This document shows, in pieces, positions 26,257 to 36,900 of a stretch of 64,000 nucleotides of DNA. The translations under genes and the position numbers were made by a program. The first letter of the stretch is position 1. Every line of letters begins with the position of its first letter. Source of the DNA: Roseburia_C sp900315735. GTDB taxonomy: Bacteria > Bacillota > Clostridia > Lachnospirales > Lachnospiraceae. Below the pieces are notes generated by a model. The model worked only from the letters and a program-made list of their open reading frames with translations, ran no database searches and was not told where the DNA came from. The stretch lies in the NCBI GenBank assembly GCA_052118425.1, contig JBQKHF010000006.1; one strand, written 5' to 3'.

Positions 26257-26293
26257 CGGCGGTTCACCGGGAATCCCCGGTGAATTGCCGCCG
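26257..26293 (-). promoter_or_regulatory. GC-rich hairpin between major pilin and sortase genes
   Basis: Minus-strand stem of about 14 bp (GGCGG + TTCACCGGG arms, with a 3-nt bulge and a short loop), the most GC-rich hairpin of the locus. There is no clear T-run after it (ATTTAT only), so it is more like an attenuator or an mRNA-stabilising 3' stem than a full terminator. It lies 15 bp after the pilin stop. Confidence 0.7.
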
Positions 26294-26307
26294 TTCATCT
26301 TAAAATT

Positions 26308-27774
26308 CTAGTTTTTTGCAGTACGTTTTCTTGTGATTAACAATACAGCTGCTACAATCATGATAATTGCACCTACAGTATAGAAAATCTTAGTACCGAT
26401 ACCACCAGTTGCAGGAAGCTCTGTTCCACTCAAGTTCTGTACATCAGTGGATACAGCACCTGTTCTTAATGTTGCTGTAAAGATTGCATCTGCTCCTTCT
26501 GAAACAACCTTCCCAGAAGCATCTTTTACTACTAATGTCTTTAATTCAGGATCATCTGATGTTGTATCGTAGGTTGCTTCTACTGAAAACACAAGATCAT
26601 CTGCTTTATTATATCCTGCCGGAACAGTTGTCTCAACTAATTTATACTGACCTGCATCTATACCTTTAAAATAGAAGGTTGTTACTCCTGTAATTTCATT
26701 TCCAACAGCAACATAATCACCTGTTGTGCTGTCTAATTTGTAAAGGGTAAATCCTGCACCCTCAAGAGGAGCATTGTTACCGTCTACCTTATTTGCGATT
26801 AAATTATATGTAAATACAATAACTTTATCTTCCGGAGTTACACCTGTGCCATCTCCATAAGGATTGTTGCTATATTCCAATTTGGATACGTTGGTGTTTC
26901 CGCCTTCACCGATTAATGCATTTGCGTTCAGTTTTGCGGTGTAATTTACAACTACTTTACTTCCAGCTTTTACTGCTTCGATATTCTTTAAATCTGCAAA
27001 ACGAACTTCAAAAGTGCAACCATCATCTAAATCTTCTGTAACTACTTCATAGCCGGTAGTTACTGCTGTTCCGTCTACTGTTACAGTTACAGAATCTGCA
27101 TTAAAAGTAAGTCCGTCAGACATGGTATCATGGAAAGCATAATAATAACTTCCATAGTTGTCATATTTTGCATCTACCGTACCGGTTAACTGGAATGGTA
27201 CGTTATCTCCAATATCATAGTCTGCTGCATCCTGCCAGTCACTTTCTGCACCAGTAGAATCATTTTTCTCTTTTACTTTCTTTTCAAGTTCTGGTCTGTC
27301 TTCCTTTGTTGTTACTGTTACGCTGTCATTTCCAGCTGTGTCTAACATAACAAGGGAATAGGTATCACCTTCATCACCTGTTTTTGTTTCTGCAATCAGG
27401 TAATAACCCTGATCAACACCGCTAAATTTATTATCGGATGTTTTTGCTTCTGGCTCTAATGTCTTGATTTTTGCAAATACAGCATCTGCAAATGTACGAA
27501 TGCCATCTGCATCCAGTCCTGAAATGTAATTAATTACATCCTTATCTTCTGTTTTTCCTGTTACTTCTTTCAGTGCTGCTGCATACTTATCATTTAATGT
27601 GTATGCAAATTTTCCTTCACCACCATCTGTGGCATTCAACAGTCTGTATGCTGCATACTCAGAACCGTTTGCACCGTTCGTAATTGTAATGTCTGCTGCA
27701 TAAACAGTAACACCCATTGCGAATGCCATAACCATTGCAACCATTGCTGCAAAAAGTTTTTTCAATTTTTTCAT
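26308..27774 (-). CDS. Sortase-assembled major pilin (SpaA/FimA type)
   Basis: 488 residues: signal peptide (to about 26, GVTVYAADI), N-terminal domain ending in GVDQGYYLIAETKTG, a middle isopeptide-forming domain (about 160-330), a CnaB domain (NLIANKVDGNNAPLEGAGFT with E-box YKLVETTVPAGYN), then LPATG at 453-457, a membrane helix and RKR. The E-box glutamate should form an intramolecular isopeptide. The lysine used for polymerisation is not certain: no canonical YPK motif is seen; PELEKKVKE is a candidate. AGGAG-type site ahead of the ATG; 40 bp after the adhesin gene. Confidence 0.92.
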   Translation of the reverse strand: MKKLKKLFAAMVAMVMAFAMGVTVYAADITITNGANGSEYAAYRLLNATDGGEGKFAYTLNDKYAAALKEVTGKTEDKDVINYISGLDADGIRTFADAVFAKIKTLEPEAKTSDNKFSGVDQGYYLIAETKTGDEGDTYSLVMLDTAGNDSVTVTTKEDRPELEKKVKEKNDSTGAESDWQDAADYDIGDNVPFQLTGTVDAKYDNYGSYYYAFHDTMSDGLTFNADSVTVTVDGTAVTTGYEVVTEDLDDGCTFEVRFADLKNIEAVKAGSKVVVNYTAKLNANALIGEGGNTNVSKLEYSNNPYGDGTGVTPEDKVIVFTYNLIANKVDGNNAPLEGAGFTLYKLDSTTGDYVAVGNEITGVTTFYFKGIDAGQYKLVETTVPAGYNKADDLVFSVEATYDTTSDDPELKTLVVKDASGKVVSEGADAIFTATLRTGAVSTDVQNLSGTELPATGGIGTKIFYTVGAIIMIVAAVLLITRKRTAKN

Positions 27775-27814
27775 TTTTGTTCTCCTTCTCTAAATTTTAA
27801 TTATATTTGATACC

Positions 27815-30800
27815 TTAGACGGATTCCTCGAAAGGGGACTTATACGCCTGCCCCCTTCCTCTTTTCCGCCTCATCCGGTATCCATACAATAGGGATGCCG
27901 CCAGCATAATTGCTGCACCACCTATAGTATAAACAGTAGTACCTGTTCCTCCCGTTGCCGGAAGTTCATAGCCATATTCCTGATTCTTAACCTGAATCGA
28001 AATACTATCAAGATTATCATAATAGGTAAAGGTATATTTATTTTCTTTGCCTAATTCAGTACCCTTCTGGCCTATTCCAACTAACTCATAACCATTTACC
28101 AGTTTTTCTTTCACAGTGTAGACCTGACCGTCTTCCAACGCTTTATTGCCATTCTGGTCTGTAATGGTCTTCAATGCAACCGATCCACCCTGGCATACGG
28201 TAAATTCTGTAATATAGTCAGCTTCATCCGTTGAGTCACCTTTATATAATACAAAAGTAAAGGTTTTCGTCTGATCATACGGAAGTTCATTTCCATATGC
28301 ATCCAGAACGTCTTTCTCAATTACCGGTTTCTTATAAATCTTTACTCCGACCTTCGGAGGCTCTGCTCTTAAAGTCTTTTCATGACCATTTACCGTAGCT
28401 GTATACTGATATGCAAAGCTGTTCCATGCGGTCTCACCCGGGTTTGCATTCTCTCCTACTACTCCGTTATATTTTATTGTAAGAATACAACCCTTCTTTA
28501 ATGCAAATGTGTCTGCCATCTTTATGCGGAAGGACACATCATCTGCCTGCCAGAAGGAATGCCACTGTTCTGTTGAAGTACCTGACATATCAGCCTCAGT
28601 AAAGCTTACCAGATTTGAAAATTCCACAAAATAATCTACGCCTTCTTCCAGCTGCCGTTTCGTGCCGCTCTCTTCTGTTATCCAAAGCTCCAATCCTTCT
28701 GCATAAGCGACAGAGAATTCACTGCCTCGCTTCTCTTTCTGGTTTAGTACTCCGGTATCATTTATATGTGGCATACTGTCTACAATAACCATCTGTGTAA
28801 AGGAATTATTGCTGACATTTTCAATATTGTTGGTATAAATCACATCTTTTCCATCTTCGTCCAGATAGATGTAATTCTTTCCTTCCAGTCCAAGATAGCC
28901 ACTTCCCCGGTTATCTGAATTACCGGTTTCTTCTACCGTTTTCCATGAGAATGAACCGTAATCGCCCAATGCATAAACGCAATCAGAAGCTTTTACTCCA
29001 ATATATTTTCCACTGTCATCCGTCACCAGTTCTCCCGTTTTTACACTGTTATCATCAAACGGATCATCCGGCAACAGATATGCAGTATTTTCATAAATCT
29101 TGTTCTCATATACTGTATTTCTGGTATATACCGTAAACTCCGCTTTTCCACCTGCAGGGATCTGATATTTTTTCCCTTCCAGATACAACGAAAACTCGTG
29201 GGTTGCATTATCCGGTATCAGTTTCCATACTTCTTCGGACAAATCATACGTATGGAGTACATTGTCATCCTCATCATAAATGGTCAGTACAAAAGCATTT
29301 TTGTCAAGTCCCAGGTCAAGTGTTTCATTGGTTGCTTCTCCCTTAGACAGGATATGGAACGGTGACTGTACAGAATCTTTTATGGTATAATCGCAAATTG
29401 GAATGGTTCCATCGTTACGTAACTCCAACAGCCACTTTGTTGTTACATTTGGCTGTATATTGTCCTTCTCTTCTAGTCCAATAGCATCTTCCACATTTTT
29501 ACCAGATGGTATATAGGACACTGCTTTCTTGGTAATTCCCGGAACAATTACATCCTTCGGTGTTATCATTACAGATGACGAAATAACCCGCTTTTCTCCT
29601 ACAATTCCTTTATCTTCCGATGTGCCGTTATTCTGTCTGGAATCATCTCTGGTTCCTCTCATTGTAATGTCATTTAGATTCTCACGATATTCCACATCCT
29701 TATCTACCAGTAAATCCACGGTATTGGTAATTGGAACATCTAATTCCACGTCTTTACTTACCTTGCACATCACAAAGAATGAAAGATTCTTTCCTGCCGG
29801 CAAATCATAACCTTTGCCATCGTCTCCAATCGTAAAGGTAACCATATGATTTTCCTTATCATCATTGGTCATTGCAATGGTAACATCCCTTACCAGACTT
29901 CTGCCATCGATATTGATTACCTGCGCCATGTTCCAGTCGTTTGACTTAATTGGTTCACTATAACTCTTTTCAATCTGAACCGGAAGCGTATATCCCAGGC
30001 TCGGACGTATTCCAACATATTCCAGACCATCCGCCATATGATCTTCCAATGTATCAATATGAACGGGATCTTCTCCTGTATTTGTTACTGTAATATTGTA
30101 AATCACATAATTTCCGAGATAATTTCCTTCATTTACACTCTTAGAGAATATGGACTTATCTTTTAACTGGCTGGTCTTCCACTGATGGAACTGATCCAGA
30201 ATTGCCCACACACTCTTCTGCACATCTACCGCCTGATCCAGCTCCTTTTTTCCTTCCGGTTTCCCTTTTACCGTTACTGTATCCTTCATTCCATTTACGG
30301 TTGCACTATTGGTATAAGTAAAGGTTCCCGTCTGTTCATTCTCTTTATCATCCATATAAATGTAAGCATTGAATTCTTTTTCAATTACCTCACCCGGTGA
30401 CATGGTGCCAATCTTCCAGATTAAACGGATTCCTTTATGTGCACTGATATTCATTCCATTGCTCTTGCCAATCCAGTATCTCCTTATCTGCACGTATTCA
30501 CCATTTATCTTTGTATAATAAGTTCCCCAGTCAGATGTATTTTCTACATACTCTTTCCAGCTGATACCAGCCTCTACCAGTTCCTCATCATTTTTTGGAT
30601 ATCTGGAATTTAACGTTCCTGCCTGCTTTGCCTTATAAATCTTGTATTCATCCGAAGGAAAAACATGATATGGCATATCATCTGTCAATGACAGTCCGCC
30701 TTTCTTATATGCGGCATCTCCATCAGCATTTGTAATCGTTATGCTGTATTTAAATAATTCCTCTGCTTTAAAGGTTTCTCCACCTTCCCCGCCATTAACC

Positions 30801-32857
30801 TTCTTATCTACTGTAATCGGATTTTCAGTCTCAATTACAATTTCAGAATTCTCACCGGTTGAAGTACTCTTTACATAATTCTTAAAATGATAATCAGAAG
30901 CCTCCGGCAGTTCATTAACATCAACCTTACATACATACTTAATGGTTACCTTCTCCTTTGCATTCAGCCTGCCAAGAGAAAATGTCAATATTTTATCATT
31001 TATCTTTAAGCCAACATTGCGGCATCCACCGGTCGCATTGGATGACTCTGCTACAAAATCCGTCTCACTATCCGGAACCTGTGCTCCATTCTTATCTACA
31101 ACATACTGGAAAATAAGTCCTATTGGCAGAGTATCTTCTATCGTCTGCTCAATGGTCTTATAATCTTCCATATTTTCAATCGTTATCGTATAAGTAACTA
31201 AATCACCATTTTTTACATTCTTCTTATCACTGCTCTTTTCAATAATGAGTTCCGGTTTTTTATAAACAACCGTTATTGTTGAACTCTTGTCTTTATAAGA
31301 AGCTTTATTATGAATGGAAGTATTATTTTGATACTTTGCCATTTCTTCCTGACTCTTTACATTAGCTGCAAAAGTAAATGTAACTTTTTCACCAGCTTTT
31401 AATGTACCAGGTGCAAAACTTATTGTCCTGGTTGTTTCATCATACTCCGCTCCTTTATCACGGATTGCCTGTATCTGCTCCGATGTCAAGGTCAGATGCT
31501 CCGGCAATTTATCTGTCACCTTATAAACACTTCCATCTGAAGCTTCCCCTTTAATCGGATTGTTTCCCGTATTTTCTACCGTAATCGTATAATTAATGGT
31601 ATCACCGGCAATAACTTCTGTCTTATCAGCAGTCTTAACAATTTTAAAGTCCTCTTTAATTTCCGGTCTTGACTTTACATCTGCCGATAATTTTGTATGT
31701 TCATATTCTTTATAAGGAACAGATTCAAAATCAACATGATTTGTAATTACATCTTCTTTTACTTTTTCTGCTGCCACTGTAATGTAATTATCTGTTAACA
31801 CTAATTTTGATACATCCAGACTTGCGCTTACACTCAGATGATCCTGTTCTCTTGTTGGTACACCATCTGTCATATACTGGTTCGGTACACTAATCTTATA
31901 AGTAACTGTTTTTCCATCTAATGTAAGGCTTGTAACAGTTCCTCCCTGAAGATCGGTAAACCGGAAAATCGCATTTCCATTGCTATCCACAATCGAAGTC
32001 CCGTCTTCACTGACCTTAGTTCCTTCCGGAAAGCTGATTCCATCCGGTAATGTCAGTACATCACTTAACTCCACATGATCCGTCCAGATTGCTCCCGTAT
32101 CACCAACGCCACATGGATTCATACTATTTGCAGTAATTCTATAATCTAATGTTCCTTCCAGCTTATTGGTCTTTCCATTCACCGGAATAATTTCCTTGCT
32201 GACAGTTTTCTTCAAATCCTGCCATGCATTTGTTCCATGCCATACAAGTTCTGCCGGCTCTGAAATTACATCATTTTCCTTCTGGTCAGGAATCTCCGGA
32301 GTCAGTGTTACTTTGGAATCTTTTTCCATAATTCCGTTCACGGAATTAAACTGTAAATCAAAAGAAACCGTCGAACCGGCAGGTGGTTCAAACTCTATGT
32401 AAGTTTCCCCATCCTCTTCTACCAGTTTTACTTCCAGTGTCTCTTCTGTTGTTTCACTGGTAGCCTTATAGGTAACCTGCATAACATCACTTTCTTCAAA
32501 ACCGGTCAATGTAACTCCTTCTGGCAAATCACTAATCCGGATACGAACCGGTACCAGCTCTGTATCTGTCGGATTTGAGTTGGTTGCACTAACGGTTGCA
32601 TACAGAATCTGTCCATTTTTCCCATCATCCGGACTCTTCTGTGAAACGCTCAAGTTAATACGCTCACTAATCGTGCCTCCGGCTGATGTCTGCTCTGTTT
32701 CCTTATTTCCTGTTGCTGCAAGTCCCGGAAGAATCAGTCCCCAGACTACACCCACTGCCACAAGAACGCAGCATATCCCCAGTAAAATTTTTGTTCTTCT
32801 GCGGATTTTTCTCTTTTCTTCTGCTTTCTTTACATGTTTTCTTACATTTTCCTGCAT
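27815..32857 (-). CDS. Giant LPATG-anchored adhesin / pilus tip protein
   Basis: 1680 residues. An N-terminal membrane segment (about 24-48) acts as the signal. The body is a chain of DUF11-type and isopeptide-forming beta domains, recognised by recurring phrases such as DTINYTITVENTGNNPIKG, DLVTYTITIENMEDYKT, YVIYNITVTNTGEDPVHI and KWLLELRNDGTIPICDY. A CnaB-like domain (TKTFTFVLYKGDSTDEAD) precedes the sorting signal LPATG at 1632-1636, a helix, and a basic tail RMRRKRGRGQ. It is the natural tip or stalk adhesin of the pilus. It follows the signal peptidase by 14 bp. The ligand cannot be told from the sequence. Confidence 0.85.
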   Translation of the reverse strand: MQENVRKHVKKAEEKRKIRRRTKILLGICCVLVAVGVVWGLILPGLAATGNKETEQTSAGGTISERINLSVSQKSPDDGKNGQILYATVSATNSNPTDTELVPVRIRISDLPEGVTLTGFEESDVMQVTYKATSETTEETLEVKLVEEDGETYIEFEPPAGSTVSFDLQFNSVNGIMEKDSKVTLTPEIPDQKENDVISEPAELVWHGTNAWQDLKKTVSKEIIPVNGKTNKLEGTLDYRITANSMNPCGVGDTGAIWTDHVELSDVLTLPDGISFPEGTKVSEDGTSIVDSNGNAIFRFTDLQGGTVTSLTLDGKTVTYKISVPNQYMTDGVPTREQDHLSVSASLDVSKLVLTDNYITVAAEKVKEDVITNHVDFESVPYKEYEHTKLSADVKSRPEIKEDFKIVKTADKTEVIAGDTINYTITVENTGNNPIKGEASDGSVYKVTDKLPEHLTLTSEQIQAIRDKGAEYDETTRTISFAPGTLKAGEKVTFTFAANVKSQEEMAKYQNNTSIHNKASYKDKSSTITVVYKKPELIIEKSSDKKNVKNGDLVTYTITIENMEDYKTIEQTIEDTLPIGLIFQYVVDKNGAQVPDSETDFVAESSNATGGCRNVGLKINDKILTFSLGRLNAKEKVTIKYVCKVDVNELPEASDYHFKNYVKSTSTGENSEIVIETENPITVDKKVNGGEGGETFKAEELFKYSITITNADGDAAYKKGGLSLTDDMPYHVFPSDEYKIYKAKQAGTLNSRYPKNDEELVEAGISWKEYVENTSDWGTYYTKINGEYVQIRRYWIGKSNGMNISAHKGIRLIWKIGTMSPGEVIEKEFNAYIYMDDKENEQTGTFTYTNSATVNGMKDTVTVKGKPEGKKELDQAVDVQKSVWAILDQFHQWKTSQLKDKSIFSKSVNEGNYLGNYVIYNITVTNTGEDPVHIDTLEDHMADGLEYVGIRPSLGYTLPVQIEKSYSEPIKSNDWNMAQVINIDGRSLVRDVTIAMTNDDKENHMVTFTIGDDGKGYDLPAGKNLSFFVMCKVSKDVELDVPITNTVDLLVDKDVEYRENLNDITMRGTRDDSRQNNGTSEDKGIVGEKRVISSSVMITPKDVIVPGITKKAVSYIPSGKNVEDAIGLEEKDNIQPNVTTKWLLELRNDGTIPICDYTIKDSVQSPFHILSKGEATNETLDLGLDKNAFVLTIYDEDDNVLHTYDLSEEVWKLIPDNATHEFSLYLEGKKYQIPAGGKAEFTVYTRNTVYENKIYENTAYLLPDDPFDDNSVKTGELVTDDSGKYIGVKASDCVYALGDYGSFSWKTVEETGNSDNRGSGYLGLEGKNYIYLDEDGKDVIYTNNIENVSNNSFTQMVIVDSMPHINDTGVLNQKEKRGSEFSVAYAEGLELWITEESGTKRQLEEGVDYFVEFSNLVSFTEADMSGTSTEQWHSFWQADDVSFRIKMADTFALKKGCILTIKYNGVVGENANPGETAWNSFAYQYTATVNGHEKTLRAEPPKVGVKIYKKPVIEKDVLDAYGNELPYDQTKTFTFVLYKGDSTDEADYITEFTVCQGGSVALKTITDQNGNKALEDGQVYTVKEKLVNGYELVGIGQKGTELGKENKYTFTYYDNLDSISIQVKNQEYGYELPATGGTGTTVYTIGGAAIMLAASLLYGYRMRRKRGRGQAYKSPFEESV

Positions 32858-32871
32858 ATCCCTATCTCTCC

Positions 32872-33555
32872 CTATTTAAGGAATCCCATTTTACTCAATG
32901 GCCAGAATCGAAAAGCCACCTTTCCAATTATCTGATCTTCTGCCACACACCCAATGGCTGAACTCCGGCTGTCAACCGATACTGAACGATGGTCTCCCAT
33001 CACAAAACATTTGCCTTCCGGCACCTGATAAGGAAAATCAATATCACATTCCCCTAAATCTTTCTTTATTGCATATGGTTCATCTAATTTTTCACCATTT
33101 ACATATACATTGCCGTCTTCGTCTATATCTATGTAATCACCTGCAGTTCCTATGACCCTTTTTACAAAAATCTTACTCTGATAGTAAAAGCCGATGATAT
33201 CTCCCTGTTTGATTTTTGTGGTTTTCTTTATTACTACCAGTTCACCATTCTCTAATGCCGGTTCCATGCTCTTGCCCGAAACCTGCAATACCGGTACTAA
33301 TCTTGTTGCAATCAATACTGAAATTGCTGCAACCACCAACAGTATTCCAATCGCACTGAAAAGATGCTGCTTTTTCTCTCTGCGATTCTGTTCTGCCTGT
33401 ATGCTTTGAAGTGCTGCATCTAATTCTATTTTCTTATCCTTATTCTCTTCGTTTTCTTTTTTGTCTTCTGTATTTTCCTGTGAGTCCTTCTGGAGCTCCT
33501 CAATAATCTCGATCAGCTCCCAGCGTTTCAGCTTGCGGAAATCCTTGTCTGCCAC
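32872..33555 (-). CDS. lepB: Signal peptidase I with N-terminal cytoplasmic extension
   Basis: About 227 residues. A charged extension (DFRKLKRWELIEIIEELQKD, then Glu/Asn/Lys-rich to about residue 60) precedes the membrane helix (about 67-87) and the active site: Ser96 in QVSGKSMEPALENG and Lys132 in IFVKRVIGTAGD, with GDHRSVSVDSRSS. The extension is absent from the two lepB copies at 12-14 kb. I start it at the GTG six bases after AGGGGGTG; a GTG three codons earlier touches the Shine-Dalgarno sequence. It is the first gene of the appendage locus and may be dedicated to it. Confidence 0.85.
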   Translation of the reverse strand: MADKDFRKLKRWELIEIIEELQKDSQENTEDKKENEENKDKKIELDAALQSIQAEQNRREKKQHLFSAIGILLVVAAISVLIATRLVPVLQVSGKSMEPALENGELVVIKKTTKIKQGDIIGFYYQSKIFVKRVIGTAGDYIDIDEDGNVYVNGEKLDEPYAIKKDLGECDIDFPYQVPEGKCFVMGDHRSVSVDSRSSAIGCVAEDQIIGKVAFRFWPLSKMGFLK

Positions 33556-33564
33556 AAACCGCAC

Positions 33565-33875
33565 CCCCTGTTTTTCTTTTCACTGCCTCAATTATGACCT
33601 TCCCCTGTCTTATTTGCGCTTTTGATTTTTTCTTTTGTGATAAATGTAAGTATATAAATATTTTGTATAGAATTATGTCATATTTTGGCATATAGATTTG
33701 ATTTTTTCAAACGAAATAATCAGATTTCTTTTTCGTTGAAAAAATTATATTTTCTTTTTTATTTTTCGTCAATGGCTTTTCGCAAAAATGATACCATGGT
33801 ACCACTAAAATTTGCAAAAACGTAGATTCTTTCATGGTTTCAGCACCAAATCAGCACCAAATTTACTTTAAATTC
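33565..33875 (-). promoter_or_regulatory. AT-rich control region of the appendage locus
   Basis: No gene here. The stretch holds a run of T- and A-rich DNA, a perfect 10-bp palindrome TACCATGGTA (33792-33801) and a perfect tandem 11-bp repeat CAGCACCAAAT x2 (33841-33862). I could not fix a confident -35/-10 pair; weak candidates with CATAAT and TATACT lie 60-120 bp from the lepB start. The palindrome and tandem repeat are plausible regulator sites for the 18.7-kb gene run that starts here. Confidence 0.45.
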
Positions 33876-33918
33876 AAAAGAGACGCAATTCACTTTATTC
33901 AGTGAATTACGTCTCTTT
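33876..33918 (-). terminator. Terminator of the pyruvate:ferredoxin oxidoreductase gene
   Basis: Long hairpin: arms AAAGAGACG-AATTCACT with one mismatch around a 5-base loop, followed by T residues. Located 40 bp after the nifJ stop codon; it separates nifJ from the appendage locus. Confidence 0.9.
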
Positions 33919-33959
33919 CTATATTTTACTTAACTGTCAGACTCTTTCGTTAAGCAATA

Positions 33960-36900
33960 TTATTTATAAAGCTCAACTAATCTTAACAGATGTTCATAAC
34001 GAGCCTTTGCAGCTTCCTCAGATGCTTTGAACAGTTTTTCTGCTCTGTCTGGGAAGGAACGTGTTAATCTGCTGTAACGTGTCTCGTTATTTAAGAAATC
34101 CTGGTAAGATCCATCACCTGGCTTAGAAGTCAATGTGAATGGGTTCTTTCCTTCTGCTTTCAATGCTGGGTTATATGAGAATAAGTTCCAGTAACCTGCT
34201 GCTACTGCTTTCTTCATCTCATCCTGGCAGTGGTTCATTCCACCCTTAACACCGTGTAACTCACATGGAGCATATCCGATGATAAGTGAAGGTCCGTTGT
34301 ATGCTTCTGCTTCAGCAATTACTTTAACAGCATTTGCCATATTTGCGCCAAGAGCGATCTGTGCTACATATACATAGCCATAGCTCATAGCGATTTCTGC
34401 AAGGCTCTTCTTACCAACTTCTTTACCGGAAGCTGCGAACTGACAAACCTCACCGATGTTAGAAGCTTTAGAAGCCTGTCCACCTGTATTAGAGTACATC
34501 TCTGTATCGAATACCATTACGTTTACATTCTCACCGGAAGCAAGTACATGGTCTAATCCGCCGAAGCCGATATCGTAAGCCCATCCGTCACCACCGAAGA
34601 TCCATACGGACTTCTTAGCAAGGTAATTCTTCTTCTCTAATGCATCTTTTGCATCTGGACATCCTGCTGCTGCAGCTTTCTCTAACTCAGCAACTAATGC
34701 TTCTGTTGCAGGTGTATTAGCTTTTGTATCATTCTTAGTCTCTTCGAACTTGTCAAATGCAGCTTTTAATTCTGCGCTTGCTTTATCAGACTCAGCACAT
34801 TTCTTAGCGCTTGCAATTGCCTGCTCACGAAGAACTTTCTGTCCGATTTCCATACCAAGACCATGCTCAGCGTTATCCTCGAATAAGGAGTTTGCCCAAG
34901 CCGGACCTTTCTTGGAATCTTTGTTTACTGTATATGGTGATGTTGCTGCAGGACCGCCCCAGATAGAAGAACATCCTGTTGCATTGGAAATATACATATG
35001 CTCACCAAATAACTGAGTAATCAAACGAGCGTAAGATGTCTCTGCACAACCTGCACAAGAGCCTGAGAACTCAAGCAATGGCTGATTGAACTGGGAACCT
35101 TTAACGGTATTGTCTGCCGGCATACCAGGTTTCTTTCCAACGTTTGCTACTAAGTAATCGAATACTGGCTGCTGATCTGCCTGTGATTCCTGAGGAACCA
35201 TTTCGATTGCGCCTACTGGACATACCGTAATACACTCGCCACATCCCATACAGTCTAATGGGGATACGCTCATTGTATATTTGTACTCGCCAGCCTTTGG
35301 CTTTGTATCAGCAAGTTTTGTCTGCTCTGGAGCAGCTTTTACTTCTGCTTCGTCTAACATGAATGGACGAATGGTTGCATGTGAACATACGAATGCACAC
35401 TGGTTACACTGAATACATTTCTCAGCATCCCATGTAGGAACGGTTACAGCTGTACCACGTTTCTCATATGCTGCTGCACCATGTTCGAACTGTCCATCCG
35501 GATTCTTTGCAAATGCAGATACCGGAAGGCTGTCTCCGTCCATCTTGGAGATTGGCTCCATTAAGTCTCTTACCATCTTAACAGTCTCAGGACGTCCGGT
35601 TAATTCCTTCGGAGCTGGATCTGCTTCTGGGTTAGACCAGGATGCTGGAACTTCAACCTTATGTACTGCGTCTACACCAGCGTCGATAGCTTTGTAGTTC
35701 ATTTCTACGACAGCGTCACCCTTCTTACCGTAGGATTTCTTAGCTGCTGCTTTCATGAATTCTACTGCATCGTCGATAGGCATAACGTTTGCAAGTTTGA
35801 AGAATGCGGACTGTAAAATTGTGTTGGTACGTTTACCCATACCAATTTCAATTGCTTTATCAATTGCGTTGATTGTATATAACTGAATGTTGTTATCAGC
35901 AATATATTTCTTTGCTTCAGCATTCAGATGATGAGCTAACTCTTCGTCTGACCACTGGCAATTAATCATGAATACTCCGCCTGGTTTAACATCCTGGGCC
36001 ATCTTGAATCCTTTGGTTACATAAGATGGGTTGTGGCATGCTACGAAGTCAGCCTGGTTGATGTAATATGGGCTCTTGATTGGCTTGTCACCGAATCTTA
36101 AGTGAGAAATTGTTACACCACCGGTCTTCTTAGAGTCATACTGGAAGTATGCCTGGATGTATTTATCTGTGTGGTCACCGATAATCTTAGTAGAGTTCTT
36201 GTTAGCACCTACAGTACCGTCTCCACCAAGACCCCAGAACTTACACTCTACAGTTCCTTCTGCAGATGTGATAGGTGCTGGCTTAACCTCTGGTAAGCTT
36301 AAGTTTGTAACATCATCTACGATACCTACTGTAAATCTGCTCTTTGGAGCATCTTTTTCCAGTTCTTTATAGATAGCGAATACAGATGAAGGAGGAGTAT
36401 CCTTAGATCCCAATCCATAACGGCCGCCGCATAATACAACGTCGTTTAATCCTGCTTCACGTAATGTTGTAGCTACGTCTAAGTATAATGGGTCTCCTAA
36501 TGCTCCTGGCTCTTTTGTTCTGTCAAGAACAGCAACTTTCTTTGCAGTCTTTGGAAGAACTTTTAATAAGGAAGCAGATACCCAAGGACGATACAGACGA
36601 ACTTTGATTAATCCGACTTTCTCTCCTGCTGCTGTTAAGTAGTCGATTACTTCTTCTGCTACGTCACAGATAGATCCCATTGCTACGATAACACGGTCTG
36701 CATCTGCTGCTCCATAGTAGTTGAATAAGTCATAATCTGTACCAAGTTTTTCATTGATTTTGCCCATGTATTTCTCAACGATAGCTGGTAACTCATTGTA
36801 AGCTGTATTACAAGCTTCACGATGCTGGAAGAAAACGTCTCCGTTTTCATGAGAACCACGCATAGCTGGATGCTCTGGGTTTAATGCATGCTCACGGAAT

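Noticed and set aside
26257..26293. Hairpin after the major pilin read as a full terminator
   Set aside because: No T-run after the stem; described as attenuator or stabiliser instead.
33500..33691. 63-residue minus-strand frame overlapping the start of the appendage-locus signal peptidase
   Set aside because: Different frame from the clear signal peptidase, no ribosome binding site; a shadow.
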